DNA from: Escallonia rubra
Lineage: Eukaryota; Streptophyta; Magnoliopsida; Escalloniales; Escalloniaceae
NCBI GenBank assembly: GCA_033065855.1
Contig: JAVXUO010001101.1
Span: forward strand, 1-64,000
Length of the DNA stretch: 64,000 nucleotides
Direction of reading: 5' to 3'
Under the pieces are notes generated by a model. The model ran no database searches, had not been told where the DNA came from, and saw only the letters and a list, made by a program, of their open reading frames with translations. Each line of letters starts with the position of its first letter. Position 1 is the first letter of the stretch. The position numbers and the translations under genes were made by a program. Below are positions 46,278 to 58,399 of the stretch, piece after piece.

Positions 46278-49200
46278 AAAATATATTAAAAAATAGCGAT
46301 GTCTTGCGGTGTCCAAAATCTGATTTTTTGAAAATTGCGGTGTCCGGTGTCCCCGTCGGTGTCGGTGTCGGTGTCCGACACCGTGTCCGTGCTACCTAGC
46401 CTAGAGGGGATGTTGGGGGTGCGGTGTGAATAGATCTTAGCAGAATATTAGATTTTAATTTTTTATAAGACATCATGGCCTATAAACTCATAATTGCTTG
46501 CGATTCTGTGGAAGTTTTGATATGCTCGTAATTTACTCCTGCATATGTATTTAGCCTGTTGCAGCAAGGCAGTTTGAGAGGGTTACATATGAAAAACTTT
46601 TATCTAAAAGATTACGCAGGAAGGGAACATTTCTTTACTCAAATAGCTTATTATTGGCGGAAAATGCTTATAGGCTTGTCTGGTTAGCCTTTTTGGGTTT
46701 TTCCCCCCTTCATATTTTTAATGTGAAAAAGATGCCTGCTTAGCTTTTGAGGGCGTTGAGTTGCCCATTGAAAAATTATAGGCCCTGTTCTTGTCTACCT
46801 TGTTTTGTTTGGCGAAGAACTTTGCGAATTGAAGAAATGCCTTCTTAGCTTCTTTGGATGGTCTTTCTTGGTGTTGTGATAGTTGACACTATTTTCCTCG
46901 TGTACAGAGGTTGGCCCCTTTCAACATTTTTTTAAGAATACTTCTTTACTTACAAAGAAGTGATAATGATAAGAAAATCTGATAAGCTGCCTCTTGAAAA
47001 AGATTACAACAAGATAATAGATGAAAACACTCTTACGTCGTTAAATATCACTTGCCAACACATACAGAAATCCTCTTCCGTTGCTCTAGAAACTGGGCCT
47101 AACGTGTATATCTTGGATCAACAATTGTAAATATCCTTATCTCTCTTCTTTGTGACAATTTTTTCATGCTAAACAGAGAGGCGTATCGTCTGAAAAGGAA
47201 ATGGTATCTGCAAGCGAAGAAGATGCAATTGCAGATTTAATGGAACACCATGATCAATTTGTTGGCTTATTGCACTCTCGTTTAGCTAAATTTCGGGTAA
47301 TTGCAGTTATTTTTGTTACCATTGTTAAAAGCTGAATTATACATTTTAAACTTGGAAGGCTTAGTTACTTTTGTTTTGTTATCATCTGACTGGTGTACTT
47401 TTGACAAGAGATTTGTTGTTAAAATGTCTTGGTGGAGAACTAGAACTCAACTGCATGCAAAGCTTAATCATAGGCCTGGGCTGTCCTCCTGCTTTAGCCT
47501 TTTGTAGGGGAAATATCATGCAGCTTGGGCATGAGTGTGAAGCAAGTTCTGAAAGCTTTGAAGTTAACAATATTTGTATAAGAAAAGGTAGAAACTGCTT
47601 GTTAGTGCCAAACCCTTCATTAGCTTTGTTCCGTCATTGCAAGACTAGAAAATTTCTGCCAATCTTGGCTTAGAAACCAGCAATACTACCCTTCTTGTTC
47701 TCCTTTCCAATTCTTCTCTTTTGTTTTGGGCAGGGTGGGGCTGGGGGGTGCTATGGGAGCGCATGTGAGCAATGGCATGCCACACTTGTTGGCGAGTAAA
47801 CCATTTTTTCTAACGAAAACATTAGAGCATTTTTTATTATTTGACAGTTAATTCGCCTACCCTTTATTTTCTTATGTGATTGATTATGTCACTAAGGTCT
47901 ATCTTTCAAATTGTTATCAACAATAACACATCCCTTGCTTTTTCATCATCACACTAAACCTCATATCTAACCTGAAGTACATAAACTAGCTTTGCATTAA
48001 AAGTCAGATTTTTTGTATTTAACCTACCCAGATTTTCCATCTTCTCACTGGCAATTTCCTGTTTCATATCTGTACTCTATATGTCTCCAAGGTTGCAATT
48101 CTTTAGTCTAGGATTGACCAGCTCGACATCGTTGAGAGAGGGAGGGAACTCTTTGCCAAGACCAAATTAGTGGATTATTGGTGCTAAAGTTTAATTGTTC
48201 TGAAGCTATTTTGGGGACAATTGAGACATTAAAATATCAACCGGAGGGTGTGATATAAGGTCAGACGAAAGTTGCTGTTACATCTCTATCAGCCAGTTCT
48301 AAATTATAATCTGCATATTGTAGCTATTGTATTCGATGCAGAGAAAGTAGGAGAGATCTACTTGCAACCAATGGAACACCCTAAGAAGAATAAAATGAAA
48401 GGGCATTACTAGGAGACCTATAACCTGCTAGTCTGTGTTTTTTCTTTCAGTTCATTTCAGCTACGCTCTTAGTTGCTGAATGAGTGTCTCCTGTTTTCAA
48501 TACAGCTTGAGAGTTGGAATCAATAACTACATGCTGTAAGTTTGTTCTTCAGATACGGAGTAGTGGGTACTAATTTAGTGTGTTGTTGAGTCCCAGATTT
48601 AGTCGATAGCAGCTGCTAGTAAAGTTGCACATTAGTCAACTAAGAAGCACGGATGCGGGTGCGGATACGACACGGGTGCGGATACTGCATTTTTGAAAAT
48701 TTTAGGATACGGTGTGGCGGGATACGGCAGATTTTATAAATATTTTTTTAATTATATGCACTTATTATCAAATTTGTAAACAATTTGAATCTTAAAATGT
48801 GTTAGATATATGTAAAAAAGCATAAATATCCCAACTAAAATAGTGAGAGTTTGTTAAGTTTAATGGGTTGCTTCTTGAATTTTGAAGTTTTCAACTAAAT
48901 TAGTGATAATTTCTTGGGTTAATTACTCATGGCACCCCTGAGGTTTACCCTAAAATACACACGGACCCCCCTATCTTTTGAAAATTACACTCCGCTACCC
49001 CCAGGTTTGTACCCGCATTTCACGGAGCCCCACAAAATTGACAGGGACCCTAACTCCGTCTAAAGATTCTCTGATACCTTACTTTTTGGATTTTTCATCC
49101 CCAAACTACCCTCCCTTTCTTGAATAAAAAACCATATTGCCCTTTAGTGTTTTTCTTCTTCTTCTTCATTATCTTTCTCCTCTGCAGGCCCATGTCGAGA

Positions 49201-52200
49201 AATAAGGAAAACCGTCCGGCTACCTCGCCGTCCCTGCCACCACTCCTTCATCACCACAATCCACCACCGACCAACAACGTCCGGCGACCCCGCCGGTAGC
49301 GGCCCTGTGACCGCTATCCCCATTACCACGACCCACCGCCGGCCACATCGCAATCGCAGGCCATCCACAACCATAGTGGCACACTTCCGGCCGCCGACCA
49401 CCGCCAATCATGCCAAACCACCAATGGCCACTACCGGCAACACCATTCCGGCGAACTAAATCATCCAGATCCCAGCAAACCCACGACCACCAACCGCCAC
49501 AGATCTTTACCGAAAAACCCACAACCGCCCAAAACCTTACCAGCAAACCCACGACCACCCACTGCTCAACACCCGCATGCAAAGACCACACACTGCTCGT
49601 CGCCGATTCGAATCTGGCTGATCTGCTTTGGCATCCTTTTTTGCGATCTGCTTTAGCCAATCCAACTCCTGTGTACTAAAGACCCACCTGAAACAAACTC
49701 ACACTCTCTCACCGTCGTCGTTGTCATCGTCGTCGCCGTTGGGTTCGATTTTGCAACCTTGAAGAAACGGGATCGATTTTGATTCAGTTTTTCCCTCTGT
49801 ACCAACTTCCCTCTCTCCCCTCTGTTGAAGTCTGTAACCCAAGAGACTGTAGTTATATATGAGGGCAGAAACGTCTTTTTATGACCAGCCGTTAACCCCG
49901 TCAAAGAAATCTAGATTTTTGGGGCGGAGTGTAATTTTCAAAGATAGTGAGGTCCGTGTGTAATTTAGGGTAAACCTCAGGGGTGCCGTGAGTAATTAAC
50001 CCTAATTTCTTAAGTTTGGACTGTTTTGTAAATATTGAAATTGTATAAGTGAACACGATGAAGTTTGTATGTGTAGTACTGTTATCTCTTTGAAGAATTG
50101 GGGCTGATTTAAAACATAAGTTAATAAGTGGGTACAAAAATGAAATAACAAAAGTCAAAAGTCTTTATTATCTAATAACTTCCAGCCACACCAGCCACCT
50201 CGATAACATCGATGTACAAGATTCTGTATAGTTTCTCCTTTCTTCCAGCCACGGTGCAGTGCCGCAACACCGCACGTCGTAGCACCGCAAGCCGCAGCAC
50301 CGCACTTGGTTCGCTGGTAAGATCTTCTCCTTCTCCCCGGTCTCCTCTCTCCTCTCAGATTCCTTGCCGGTGGTTGCTGGAGTCGCCGGTGGTCACAAAT
50401 CTGCACGGTGGTCATAGGTCAGATATGCACCCGAGCCGCACCCGGTATTTAAGAAATTAAAAAAATAATTCAATAAAATTGGACACGCACCTGACACGCA
50501 CTGATGCCGCACCCGCACTCGACGCGTATTCGGTGCTGGTGCTTCACCCCAAGTGCCGCACCGGTGCTTCATAGTTAGTCAATAATAGCTGCACCATCAG
50601 CTACAAGTTTGTCAACGTTAGTGTCTATAGCTGCACTTCCCATTCTCATGTTTCCACTAGAAAAGGGACGTTTAATCTTGTAATGGAGGAAGCTTTTAAG
50701 GTATCAACTAAGAATCTATTGGTTTGCGGAAGCAACTGTCTAATTCTCCTTTGTTTTAGAATTGAGTTTTAGGTGTTTAAGCTAAATAGTTAGCTTGATG
50801 CGGCTCTCTGATTCTCCTTCTCACTTCATATTTCTTTCATTCCTAATCTGATTATTTATGGTAATCTTGGCACATAAGAAATGTCATGCTTCTTTTTGGT
50901 CACCATTAAGTACTGATGAACCAGTGCCTTGTCTATAATTGTTGGCAGATAGTCCACAAACACTGGGAAAGGAATGATATTAAAGGTGCCATTAGTGTGA
51001 TGGAGAAGATGGGCGATCATGCTGTTAAGTTTTATTTTTTGCTTTAGTCAATATACCTATATTTTCTCAGCTTTCAAATCATGTTTCTTATTTTTATGCC
51101 AAATACTGCATCATGCAGGTGATTGCTGATGTAGTCAGCTTTTTGACCGAAAAAACTGACATTGTCACATTGGATATTTGCGCTAATCTCCTGCCACTCC
51201 TCACTGACCTTCTTGAAAGTGAAATGGATAGGTAAGAATATGCTGTATTGTCTGGCCCTTTATGTAACTATCGAGCATCTTTACAGTGTACTGTTGTAAA
51301 ATCTAGACCACAATTATTGTCAAAATGCATTATAAGCCTAACCTGCTGCTATTGAAAAACTGCAAATACTGCAAACTAATTTAGCTGAGAGATTTTTGGA
51401 GATTCATGAATCTGAAAGGGAGAGTACTGTATACAGGAAATTGTAAACAACCTACATTTCTAGAAAGGAAATAGAATCGTGAATAATCAAGACTGCTAAA
51501 ATGATTTTTAAGTTTAGGTTTGTGGACTTCCTAATAACAGTGATTTGTTCTGCCTGCTTTGGAAAAGAGTTCTTTTTGTTTCTTCCTTTTTGGGGGACTT
51601 TTTCTCTTCCCTTTTGTATGGGGAGAGTTTCCATTGCTTGTAGTAAGAAATGGAAGAGAAGGAGAATCTATCTGCCAAAGAATCTTTGTGTCTATGCCGA
51701 ATAATGTCTACTTTCAACATTTGGGTACATGGAGATTTCCTCCTTTATGCTATTCCTTCCATTCTTTATCAGTGGATTCCTTCATAATGTGTATTGAATT
51801 GCCTCTTCTTGTTGTTTCCTTATTAGTTTGAGGGAGTACTGCATTTACATTCTTCTGAAGTTTCTCTATGTGTGTGATTTTTCTTGAACGCACTTTGAAG
51901 CGGAGATGCTTCAATTGTTGCTGTTCAGTAAGCTAATTTTCTTTCGTAAGTAGTAACTCTTCGGGGATGGTGTTTGTTGTTGCATGATTTGTAACTGCTA
52001 ATGAATTAGTAACTCTATCACCTCATAGTAAATACCTTTTGGATAAAATCATGGGTGTTTAGTAGCTTTTTACAAAGGAAAGATGGGTATTCGGTATTCG
52101 TCGGATACGTTTGTTTCGTTAATGTGTTGTAGTACCTCTCTCCCATTAGTGCGTAAAGTTGAAACCAATTACTTATATTTTCTTCATGAGCTTGGCTTGA

Positions 52201-55200
52201 AAAATAGAGCTCAAGAAGAGTAAGAAAACTTGGAATGGGCATATGTTCCTTGTCAACTCAATTAGCACAGCTAGGAATAACCCTTCTACTATTGGTTGCG
52301 AAACTATTTGTCAATTCTTTGAGAAGTAGAGAGAGAAAGTGATATGAAAGGTTGATGTGGAAACCAGTGCAAGATGCTCAACTCGTCGTACTCGTAAGGT
52401 TATCAGGAACTTCCTTTGCCCAATTCTAGGAATAGTTTCTTATTCCCCAAAGCATAGTATACATTGCCAGGTCCTGAATAGTTTAAGCTTTTAGAAAGAT
52501 AGTGGCTCAACATGGTAGGCAGCATAGCTCATTCTTGCGCAAGGTCTTGGTTTTGATTATTTCAGTTTGCACTCGTAATGTTCTCATTGAATTTGCCATT
52601 GCGTTTGTTTTTGCACTCTATGGCGGTGCATCTGGATTTGTCTCTCATTGATTTGTCTTTCATAGAGGGATCAAGCTCGTCAGTCACACTAAGAAGTTTT
52701 GGGAGAGGATAATTGAACATAGACTAAGAAAGGAGAATAAAATATCTGAGAATAAATGTGGTTTCATGCCTGGGGAGTCCTATATTTTGATTTCGATGAT
52801 GGAAAGATTTAGAGAGAAGAGAAAGGATCTTCCCATGGTTTTTATAGACTTGGGAAAAGCATATGATAAGGTACCAAGGAAAGTTACATGGTTGGCTCTA
52901 GAGAGGAAAAGGAGTGCCTACAAAGTATGCGGAGGATGTTTATGTCATTGCGAGTGTGAGAACAGCTAATGGAATGACTAGTGAGTCGCCAATTATGATT
53001 GCATTTCACCAAGCGTATCTTTATGCCCATATCTTGCTACTTTGGTTATAGACGGCTTACTAAGAATATTCGAGATGAGGGCCCATGGTGGCTTTAGGTC
53101 GAGCATGACTAAGATGGTGTACTTGGAATGCAATTTTTAGAAAATCTAGGAGGGGGTTGGGGATGAAGTAAGCATGGATGGTTAACAAGTTCCTGAGAAA
53201 GTTATCATTAGGTATTTTGGATCATGTTTTATGATTGAAATATTCATCTCAAGTTGAAGTAAAGATTGTACAGAACAGCAGTGAGGCCAGCAATGTTGTA
53301 TGGTTGAAAATGTTGGGCAACTAAAAAGCACCACTTATAAAATGAGTCTGGCCGAAAATATTCATAGCTAATTTGTTAGCAAATATATGTACATTTTTTA
53401 AACATGCCAACCAATTCTGTAGTTGAAGTTCCATTTACTGCACATAGTTTATTTTGGTAATAGGTTCTTTGGCTTGATGGCGCTTAGTTGTGGTATTAGA
53501 CTTGATGTCTTCTATAATCTTTTGAGGCTCTTCGGGAACTCTTTTGTGAATTTAACTATATCTAGCAACTCAGAGATAATATACAGCAGCGTAGTCTTTT
53601 CTTACAACAGGAGATGCGTCCCTGGTTTTCTGCTCTAAGTGGCTAGGAGAGCTATTGGGAAATTCCTTCTAAAAAGAGTACTCTCTTTTAGGTAGCTAAA
53701 ATCTCATAAGAGAAGAAAGCACTACTTTTAGTACTGCTCTTCACTGCAGTCATTCCCATATTCAGAGTCCCTTCTTTCTGAGTTTCTAGGTGGTATTAGG
53801 GCTTACTACATGGTTTTCATTGGGAACCTCACTTGTTTTGTCAATTGCAGTCCTCTCCCCTCATGATTCACTTCATCATGTTTTGAAAGGAAAAATGCGT
53901 GGGAAACCTCCTTCACCGGCTGTCTGGTGTACATCTTCGAATTCTTTTCCATAAACACGTGTAAAAGACCATTTCGTCATAACCTGTTTAAGACATTATA
54001 ACTGTCGGTTTCAACGGCCATATGCCAGAACCTCTTGCATAACATGCCGAATTAGTTTGTTCATCTCGAATTGTAATAGAACATTTCCTTGGTTTGCAAG
54101 CCAATTTTTTTCTCTCCAAACTCGTGGTATCATTGGGCTTAATCATGAAATACAATTGGATGAGTTATCAAGATCAGAAACATAAAAGATGGTTATAGTG
54201 GTTGAACCTTGAACGAAGGAATATATGGGTGATCTAGATACATAGGTTCAATGAAGGCATAGGAGATCGTTCTAGGGTCTTGTTGGAAGAACACGAGGGA
54301 AACAAAGGTTGAACGGTGGCATCCATCATTGTTCTAAGGTTTTGTCCGAAGGAAATGGGCTAAACAAAGGTGAATTGTATACTCAGCAAGAGAAATAGCA
54401 AAGAAATGCCGATCATACGATTGGAGCTAGTGAAATTGATGTCGTTACCCTTATTCTGGCTCGTTATTATTTACTCATTGTGGATGGATCAACTGTTCCA
54501 GGGGCTTATGTAAAGCCTTCTCTAATATAGGAGATTCTGCAATCATCATTTATTGTAGTTCTTTGACGTTGAAATTGGTGCGAAGAGAGCAAGCTTATTT
54601 TCATGTCGGGTCAAGAGTAAGTGAAGAAAGACTATGACGTTAGAAGGAAGTTAGGTTGCAGGTTATGTAAGCTGTAGTGGTAAATGGCATGCCTCATCTG
54701 ACCGTTATTGCTTAAAATGCAAACTTCTATATTATTACTTTTTCGAGGAAACTTTAGTGCTAATATCTAATTGCCCGTTCATATTTAGGCACATGGGTAT
54801 TTCCCTGGAGATGCTACTTAAGATGGTGAGGGTCTTTGGTTCAGTGATTTATTCTTCTTTATCAGCATCGTCTTCAGTTGGCGTGGATATTGAGGCAGAA
54901 CAAAGGTGTGACTTAATACTTCTCAATTATAATAGTATTTTCATGCATTTTCATCTAATTTGAATATACTTGGTTTAAGGCTGGAGCGCTGCAATCTCTG
55001 TTTTGTCGAGCTTGAAAAGGTCAAGCGTTGCTTGCCCGTCCTTACCAGGTTTGCGTTCGCCCACATTAGCTGCGTATTCGCTGTTCTATTATGCTGTGCT
55101 ACTGCAATGAATTTGTCATTGTTCTGTCATTTTCAGGAGAGGGGGATCTGTTGCCAAGTGTGCACAGGAGCTGAACCTAGCTCTTCAAGAAGTGTCATGA
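31694..55200 (+). CDS. KTN80: Katanin p80 WD40 repeat-containing subunit B1 homolog (18 exons, ~785 aa)
   Basis: This is the non-catalytic partner of the katanin p60 ATPase; it targets the microtubule-severing complex to cortical microtubules. Exons: 31694-31724, 31961-32091, 33526-33643, 33742-33968, 35889-35991, 37712-37782, 37904-37978, 38075-38218, 38319-38544, 38747-39238, 41589-41648, 41727-41848, 47177-47296, 50949-51023, 51119-51231, 54789-54905, 54980-55048, 55137-55200. All introns are GT-AG, and the total of 2358 bases is a whole number of codons. The protein starts [15 protein letters not shown] and ends LNLALQEVS. It has N-terminal WD40 repeats, a Ser/Thr-rich linker and the conserved C-terminal con80 domain. 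Arabidopsis paralogs are somewhat longer in the linker. No internal stop was seen if the exon 10 acceptor at 38746 is used. Confidence 0.9.
38319..41848 (+). CDS. KTN80: KTN80 exons 9-12: low-complexity linker
   Basis: Exon 9 carries the repeated motif LSxSQNSDP (three times), typical of KTN80 linkers. Exon 10 has [12 protein letters not shown]-type sequence and [14 protein letters not shown], matching the conserved VIVPRxxPRxEQA of homologs. Exons 11 and 12 are short and poorly conserved ([20 protein letters not shown]). The usual-looking acceptor for exon 10 (CCACAG at 38734) would create TGA at the junction. Using CCAG ending at 38746 keeps the frame. Another small exon in the 5.3 kb intron 12 cannot be excluded. 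Confidence 0.75.
41109..41405. repeat. Diverged tandem duplication in KTN80 intron 10, period about 203 bp
   Basis: ATGGAATT, TTTCAAAGAAAG, GTGTTTGCTT and TATTCTACTTGAT-type words recur in the same order in units starting at about 41109 and 41312. Confidence 0.6.
42498..42505 (-). promoter_or_regulatory. TATA box of the solo LTR
   Basis: TATTTATA on the + strand (TATAAATA on the minus strand) is at the same place as in the other LTR. It could drive antisense transcription through the upstream part of KTN80. Confidence 0.6.
43100..43600. repeat. 67-bp tandem repeat in the solo LTR, about seven copies
   Basis: GGTGCCGGGGGCACGTATCA followed by TGAGAATGGTGCATGAGAG recurs every 67 bases from about 43140 to 43590. 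It is the inverted equivalent of the 66-bp array at 9714-10080. Adjacent copies are nearly identical, suggesting recent homogenisation. Confidence 0.9.
43625..44880. repeat. 64-bp tandem repeat (two 32-bp halves), about 19 copies
   Basis: The unit is GCGGACGCGGGCGACGAAGG, TCGCGGAGATGG, then a related half with GCGACAAGAGTCGCGGAGCTGG. Landmarks at 43988 and 44052 show the 64-bp step. The long open frames across it on both strands (Arg/Ser/Asp/Gly-rich on the + strand, Pro/Arg/Ser-rich on the minus) follow from a stop-free, GC-rich unit and are not taken as genes. Confidence 0.9.
45506..46399. mobile_element. Non-autonomous hAT element in KTN80 intron 12
   Basis: The 8-bp TSD CCTAGAGG is at 45498-45505 and 46400-46407. 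Ends are CTCTGAAGCATGGACAC and, inverted, CTAGGTAGCACGGACAC. Inside both ends lie many GGTGTCGGACAC-type words in opposite orientation. No transposase was seen; the middle has CT-rich, GTCGCCGGTGTTGCC repeats and a (TA)n run at 46248-46272. Confidence 0.85.
47177..55200 (+). CDS. KTN80: KTN80 exons 13-18: con80 domain that binds katanin p60
   Basis: Exon 13 has [20 protein letters not shown]. Exon 14 has [11 protein letters not shown] and exon 15 [15 protein letters not shown]. Exon 16 has [17 protein letters not shown] and [10 protein letters not shown]. Exon 17 has [17 protein letters not shown] and exon 18 [15 protein letters not shown] with TGA at 55198-55200. This helical C-terminal domain is the most conserved part of the family after the WD40 repeats and contacts the p60 subunit. 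All junction phases agree. The introns between these exons hold most of the transposon insertions in the gene. Confidence 0.9.
48640..50574. mobile_element. Non-autonomous hAT element in KTN80 intron 13, host of a nested MULE
   Basis: A perfect 8-bp TSD TTAGTCAA lies at 48632-48639 and 50575-50582. Ends are CTAAGAAGCACGGATGCGG and, inverted, CTATGAAGCACCGGTGCGG. Words such as GGGTGCGGATACG recur inside both ends. The AAGCACGG-type terminus is shared with the element at 45506, so both belong to one superfamily. No transposase. Confidence 0.9.
48916..50002. mobile_element. Mutator-like (MULE) non-autonomous element nested in the hAT
   Basis: A perfect 9-bp TSD TAATTTCTT is at 48907-48915 and 50003-50011. 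The terminal inverted repeats are about 85 bp: GGGTTAATTACTCATGGCAC and, inverted, GGGTTAATTACTCACGGCAC, continuing through CCTGAGGTTTACCCTAAA. A 9-bp TSD with long TIRs is the MULE signature. The GC-rich interior (49190-49660) gives Trp/Val/Gly-rich frames on the minus strand without a known domain. Confidence 0.9.
52663..53335 (+). pseudogene. RTE-type LINE reverse transcriptase remnant in KTN80 intron 15
   Basis: Pieces in order are [47 protein letters not shown], then in shifted frames [20 protein letters not shown] and [12 protein letters not shown] with CWATKKHH. These are plant RTE-clade RT blocks. The FADD catalytic region is missing and frames change several times, so this is a dead fragment. 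Confidence 0.8.
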
Positions 55201-58200
55201 GTTAACTACAAATTAACATTGACTGGTGGAAGTGCAATTTTTTTCGGAATAGGGCTCGACTTATTTTGCTATGAGAGACTGCAACTTTTGAAGATTTATT
55301 GCTCCCTGGCATGGGGTGTCCACTTGTTCCATGCTTTTCTGTCTTGTCCGGCACAATACAGCACATGTCCTCTTGTACATTCACACGCTAAGCAGAGGTT
55401 GTAACTACTAATTTTTCTACTTTCTACTGCAACTGGAAGGCCAAAGGGACAGCCCGCTATATACCTGCTGCGGATCGAGGAACAATTGCTGACAACAAGC
55501 AGTGAGTTCCCTGCTGCCTCGAGAGATGAATCCATTCATACATGTCATTTTCTAACCATATATCTTAGCTTGTAGTTTTTATCTGTAGGCTTTGTGGGGT
55601 TACGCATCTGTTTGATTATTTATGTTTGTACCCAAAATAGGTCTAAGCTGAGAGAAACGAACGATTAAAGCACGAGCTTTGTTAATATATTGATTGATAG
55701 TAGATGTAGCAAGTTTAGTAGGTTCGTTCCCGAGAGCTGGTGTGGTTCCCGTTATCGCTTAAATTCAGACTGAACTTTTGCATTAGTGTCTGGAGAGCAT
55801 TAGTCAATTTGTTCATTCTATGTGATTTCTTTTTTGAATACATTGATTGGTAGTTGATAGAGCAACTTTAATTTCTTGACTTGTGTGTGTGTGTGTAGAG
55901 GGCTGTCACAGAGAAAAACTCGTTTTCTCCAACTGATTGGAGCCACCCATGTCACAACTAGGACCTGTGCCCATCTCTCCTTAGAAAAATAGTCTCAACC
56001 AAAGAGTGTAGATTGTGAGTGAGATGATGTATGTTTTTTTTTTGATAAATAGGAGAAAGGCATTGATAATTGAAGGTTACAAAGTTAGCCTAACGTCATA
56101 TAAGTGTCATGACATTCTCGTGGTTCAGCTTATACAAGCCCACAATGTTAAGAGATTAATAGATGAACAAATCTTTGCTGTTACTTGAGTTATAGGACTT
56201 TGTATACGGTGACAATTAATAGTTGTTAAATTTTTTTAGTGACTTATTTGCTTTTACTTACAAGGATAGTTCTTAACAATGTTCTTTTTAGCGTCACTAA
56301 ATAAATATCACTAGAAACATGTAGCGACCATTAATTGTCGATATATAAGAGGTAGGAAGAAAAATTTTTCAACCCAGGTAGCAACTAAAATTTTTCCTTA
56401 AATGATTACCTCTAAAATTATACACATCACAATTAAATTAAAACATCGTATATCTTACACTTCAGCCTAATTTTAAGTAACATGTTAAGGTTTAAAAGAT
56501 ATAATTTAACACTTATTAGGACCAAAAAACACGAAAATAGAGAACACAAGTTATTACAATGAGGAAGACAACTTGGAACCGCAAGAATCAAAGGTGTACT
56601 TGACCACCTATAGAATCACAGCACATAAACGAAGGCTAGAGGCTATCAAAAACCACAAATCCCACTCTTTTCCAGCAGTAATTCCAACAAAGCACATTGC
56701 CTTTAGGCTGGGCAACGGACTAACTAGCACAGACTACAGGCTACTCCGTAGTAGATTTGCTCCCCCCCTCACCCTACCCCTTTACAAAACCCAGAGCAAA
56801 AACCCTGAATACCTCGAACCCCCCCCCCCCCCCACCCCAGAGCCACTTCCCCCATTTTCCCAAGTCCCCTAGGCCCACCCTCCCAAGGATATCACTGTAC
56901 ACCCACACAAAGCAAGCAAAGCACCTAGTTAATATTACAGATAACCCCCATAGCTAGCAAATCATTCTGATGGCTGTTGGCAAAATTCCGCTCATCGCCT
57001 GTGTTATTACCTCTAGCCCTCGAAAGCCTCTTCACTTGTGCACATGTACATATCAACCATTGGCCTTCTCAACGAGTAGATCTATCAGATCAAGACTATT
57101 GTCGCGATCTACAAAGATTTGATTAGATCCTGTGCTAAAAAAGCGGGATCTCCAGTTTGTCGTCGCCCATCGTCGTTGCACTTCTCAAAACACTAACATA
57201 ACGGAGATGGAAATGAATTAAAAGACGAAGACAAAAATGAAAATGAAGGGGAGATAGAGGTATCCATGAAGCCCCCCCCCCCAGGTAACGTTGGCAAGTT
57301 GTTGGTGTTTTGCTTTTGCGGGTTTTTAAAGAAAAAAGAGAGAGTAGGGGGAACTCTTTTCAGAAAGGAGTAATAGATGTCATATGTTGTAACATTGGTT
57401 TCTTACTCGTTCTCTTCAAAAGAAGCATCAAACTTAAAGACGTGAAAGCAACAACATTATTTCAATGCTTTTCAGCTTCCCTATTAATATGGTTTTGTTT
57501 CGTTTCTCTATCTTTTAATCCAACTTTCGGTCATCAGCATCAACTAAATGCCTTCATACTTCAAGACCAGAATACAATATAGAGTTAGAGCCCTTCCAAT
57601 TACCAAATTCAAACTTGAAACAAAAAAGTTGAAGAACATAAGGGTATTTGTTGACGCGAGAAAGACAAAACCCAGCACATTTGAAGGCACCCTTGTGCTT
57701 GACGAAAATTAAACCAATCATCATCAAATAAAATTTTATCCCATCAGTAAAACTTGGAGTGTAAAAACAATTTGGAGCTGAAAAATGATGGAGACATGGA
57801 GTTAAAGATATTGTAAAATATCTAAGGCTTACTTATACTTGAATATTGAGGTTTTCTCTTATTACAATAACCTGGAAAATTGTGGGGACAGAAAAATAAA
57901 AATGACAATTTTACCCCTGACTTTATGAAATAACTTCAAGTATGATAACCCAGATAATCCAAGCCTAGAAGTAAACATCACTTGTTTCTTGGCCTCTAAA
58001 GATTGTCACCACCATTCCACTGCCCAACGAACAATACCTAATCCCGAGAATGCTCTGATTTTTAAATTTTCTTATGATTTTATGGAGCTGTTTGATGTTT
58101 TACATAGAACATATTATTATTGCTCCGGTATTTCTCATCGCTACACACTCCCCCAAACAATCACAAACGTGTAGATCTGGGCCTACCATCCTCATCCAAT

Positions 58201-58299
58201 AACCCTCAAAAGACAACCGCATCAAGTACCGCAAGAACTTTGGATTATGTAGCCTCTTCGTCCAGAGAAGCAGAGAAAGTAAATACCCATCCCTTCCCC
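55201..58299. other. KTN80 3' flank and intergenic DNA
   Basis: It starts with the 3' UTR of KTN80, whose end cannot be fixed. A (GT)6 run is at about 55886, a T-run near 56035 and a C-run at 56821-56834. No coding sequence is convincing. The last few hundred bases may be the 5' leader of the LINE. Confidence 0.5.
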
Positions 58300-58399
58300 C
58301 ACAAATCCGAAATCCCACCCTTCCATCAAGACAAAGCATGGTATTCCATCCTAATATGCAAGCCCTAACAGGTGAAAGAAAAAAAAATTCTCTTGCTTT

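Noticed and set aside
49144-49660. Trp/Val/Gly-rich frames of 87 and 146 codons on the minus strand
   Set aside because: They lie inside the non-autonomous MULE and have no recognisable domain; probably GC-rich filler or a very decayed capture.
52766-52969. Possible extra KTN80 exon in intron 15
   Set aside because: The frame is reverse-transcriptase sequence (AYDKVPRK) of an RTE LINE, not katanin.
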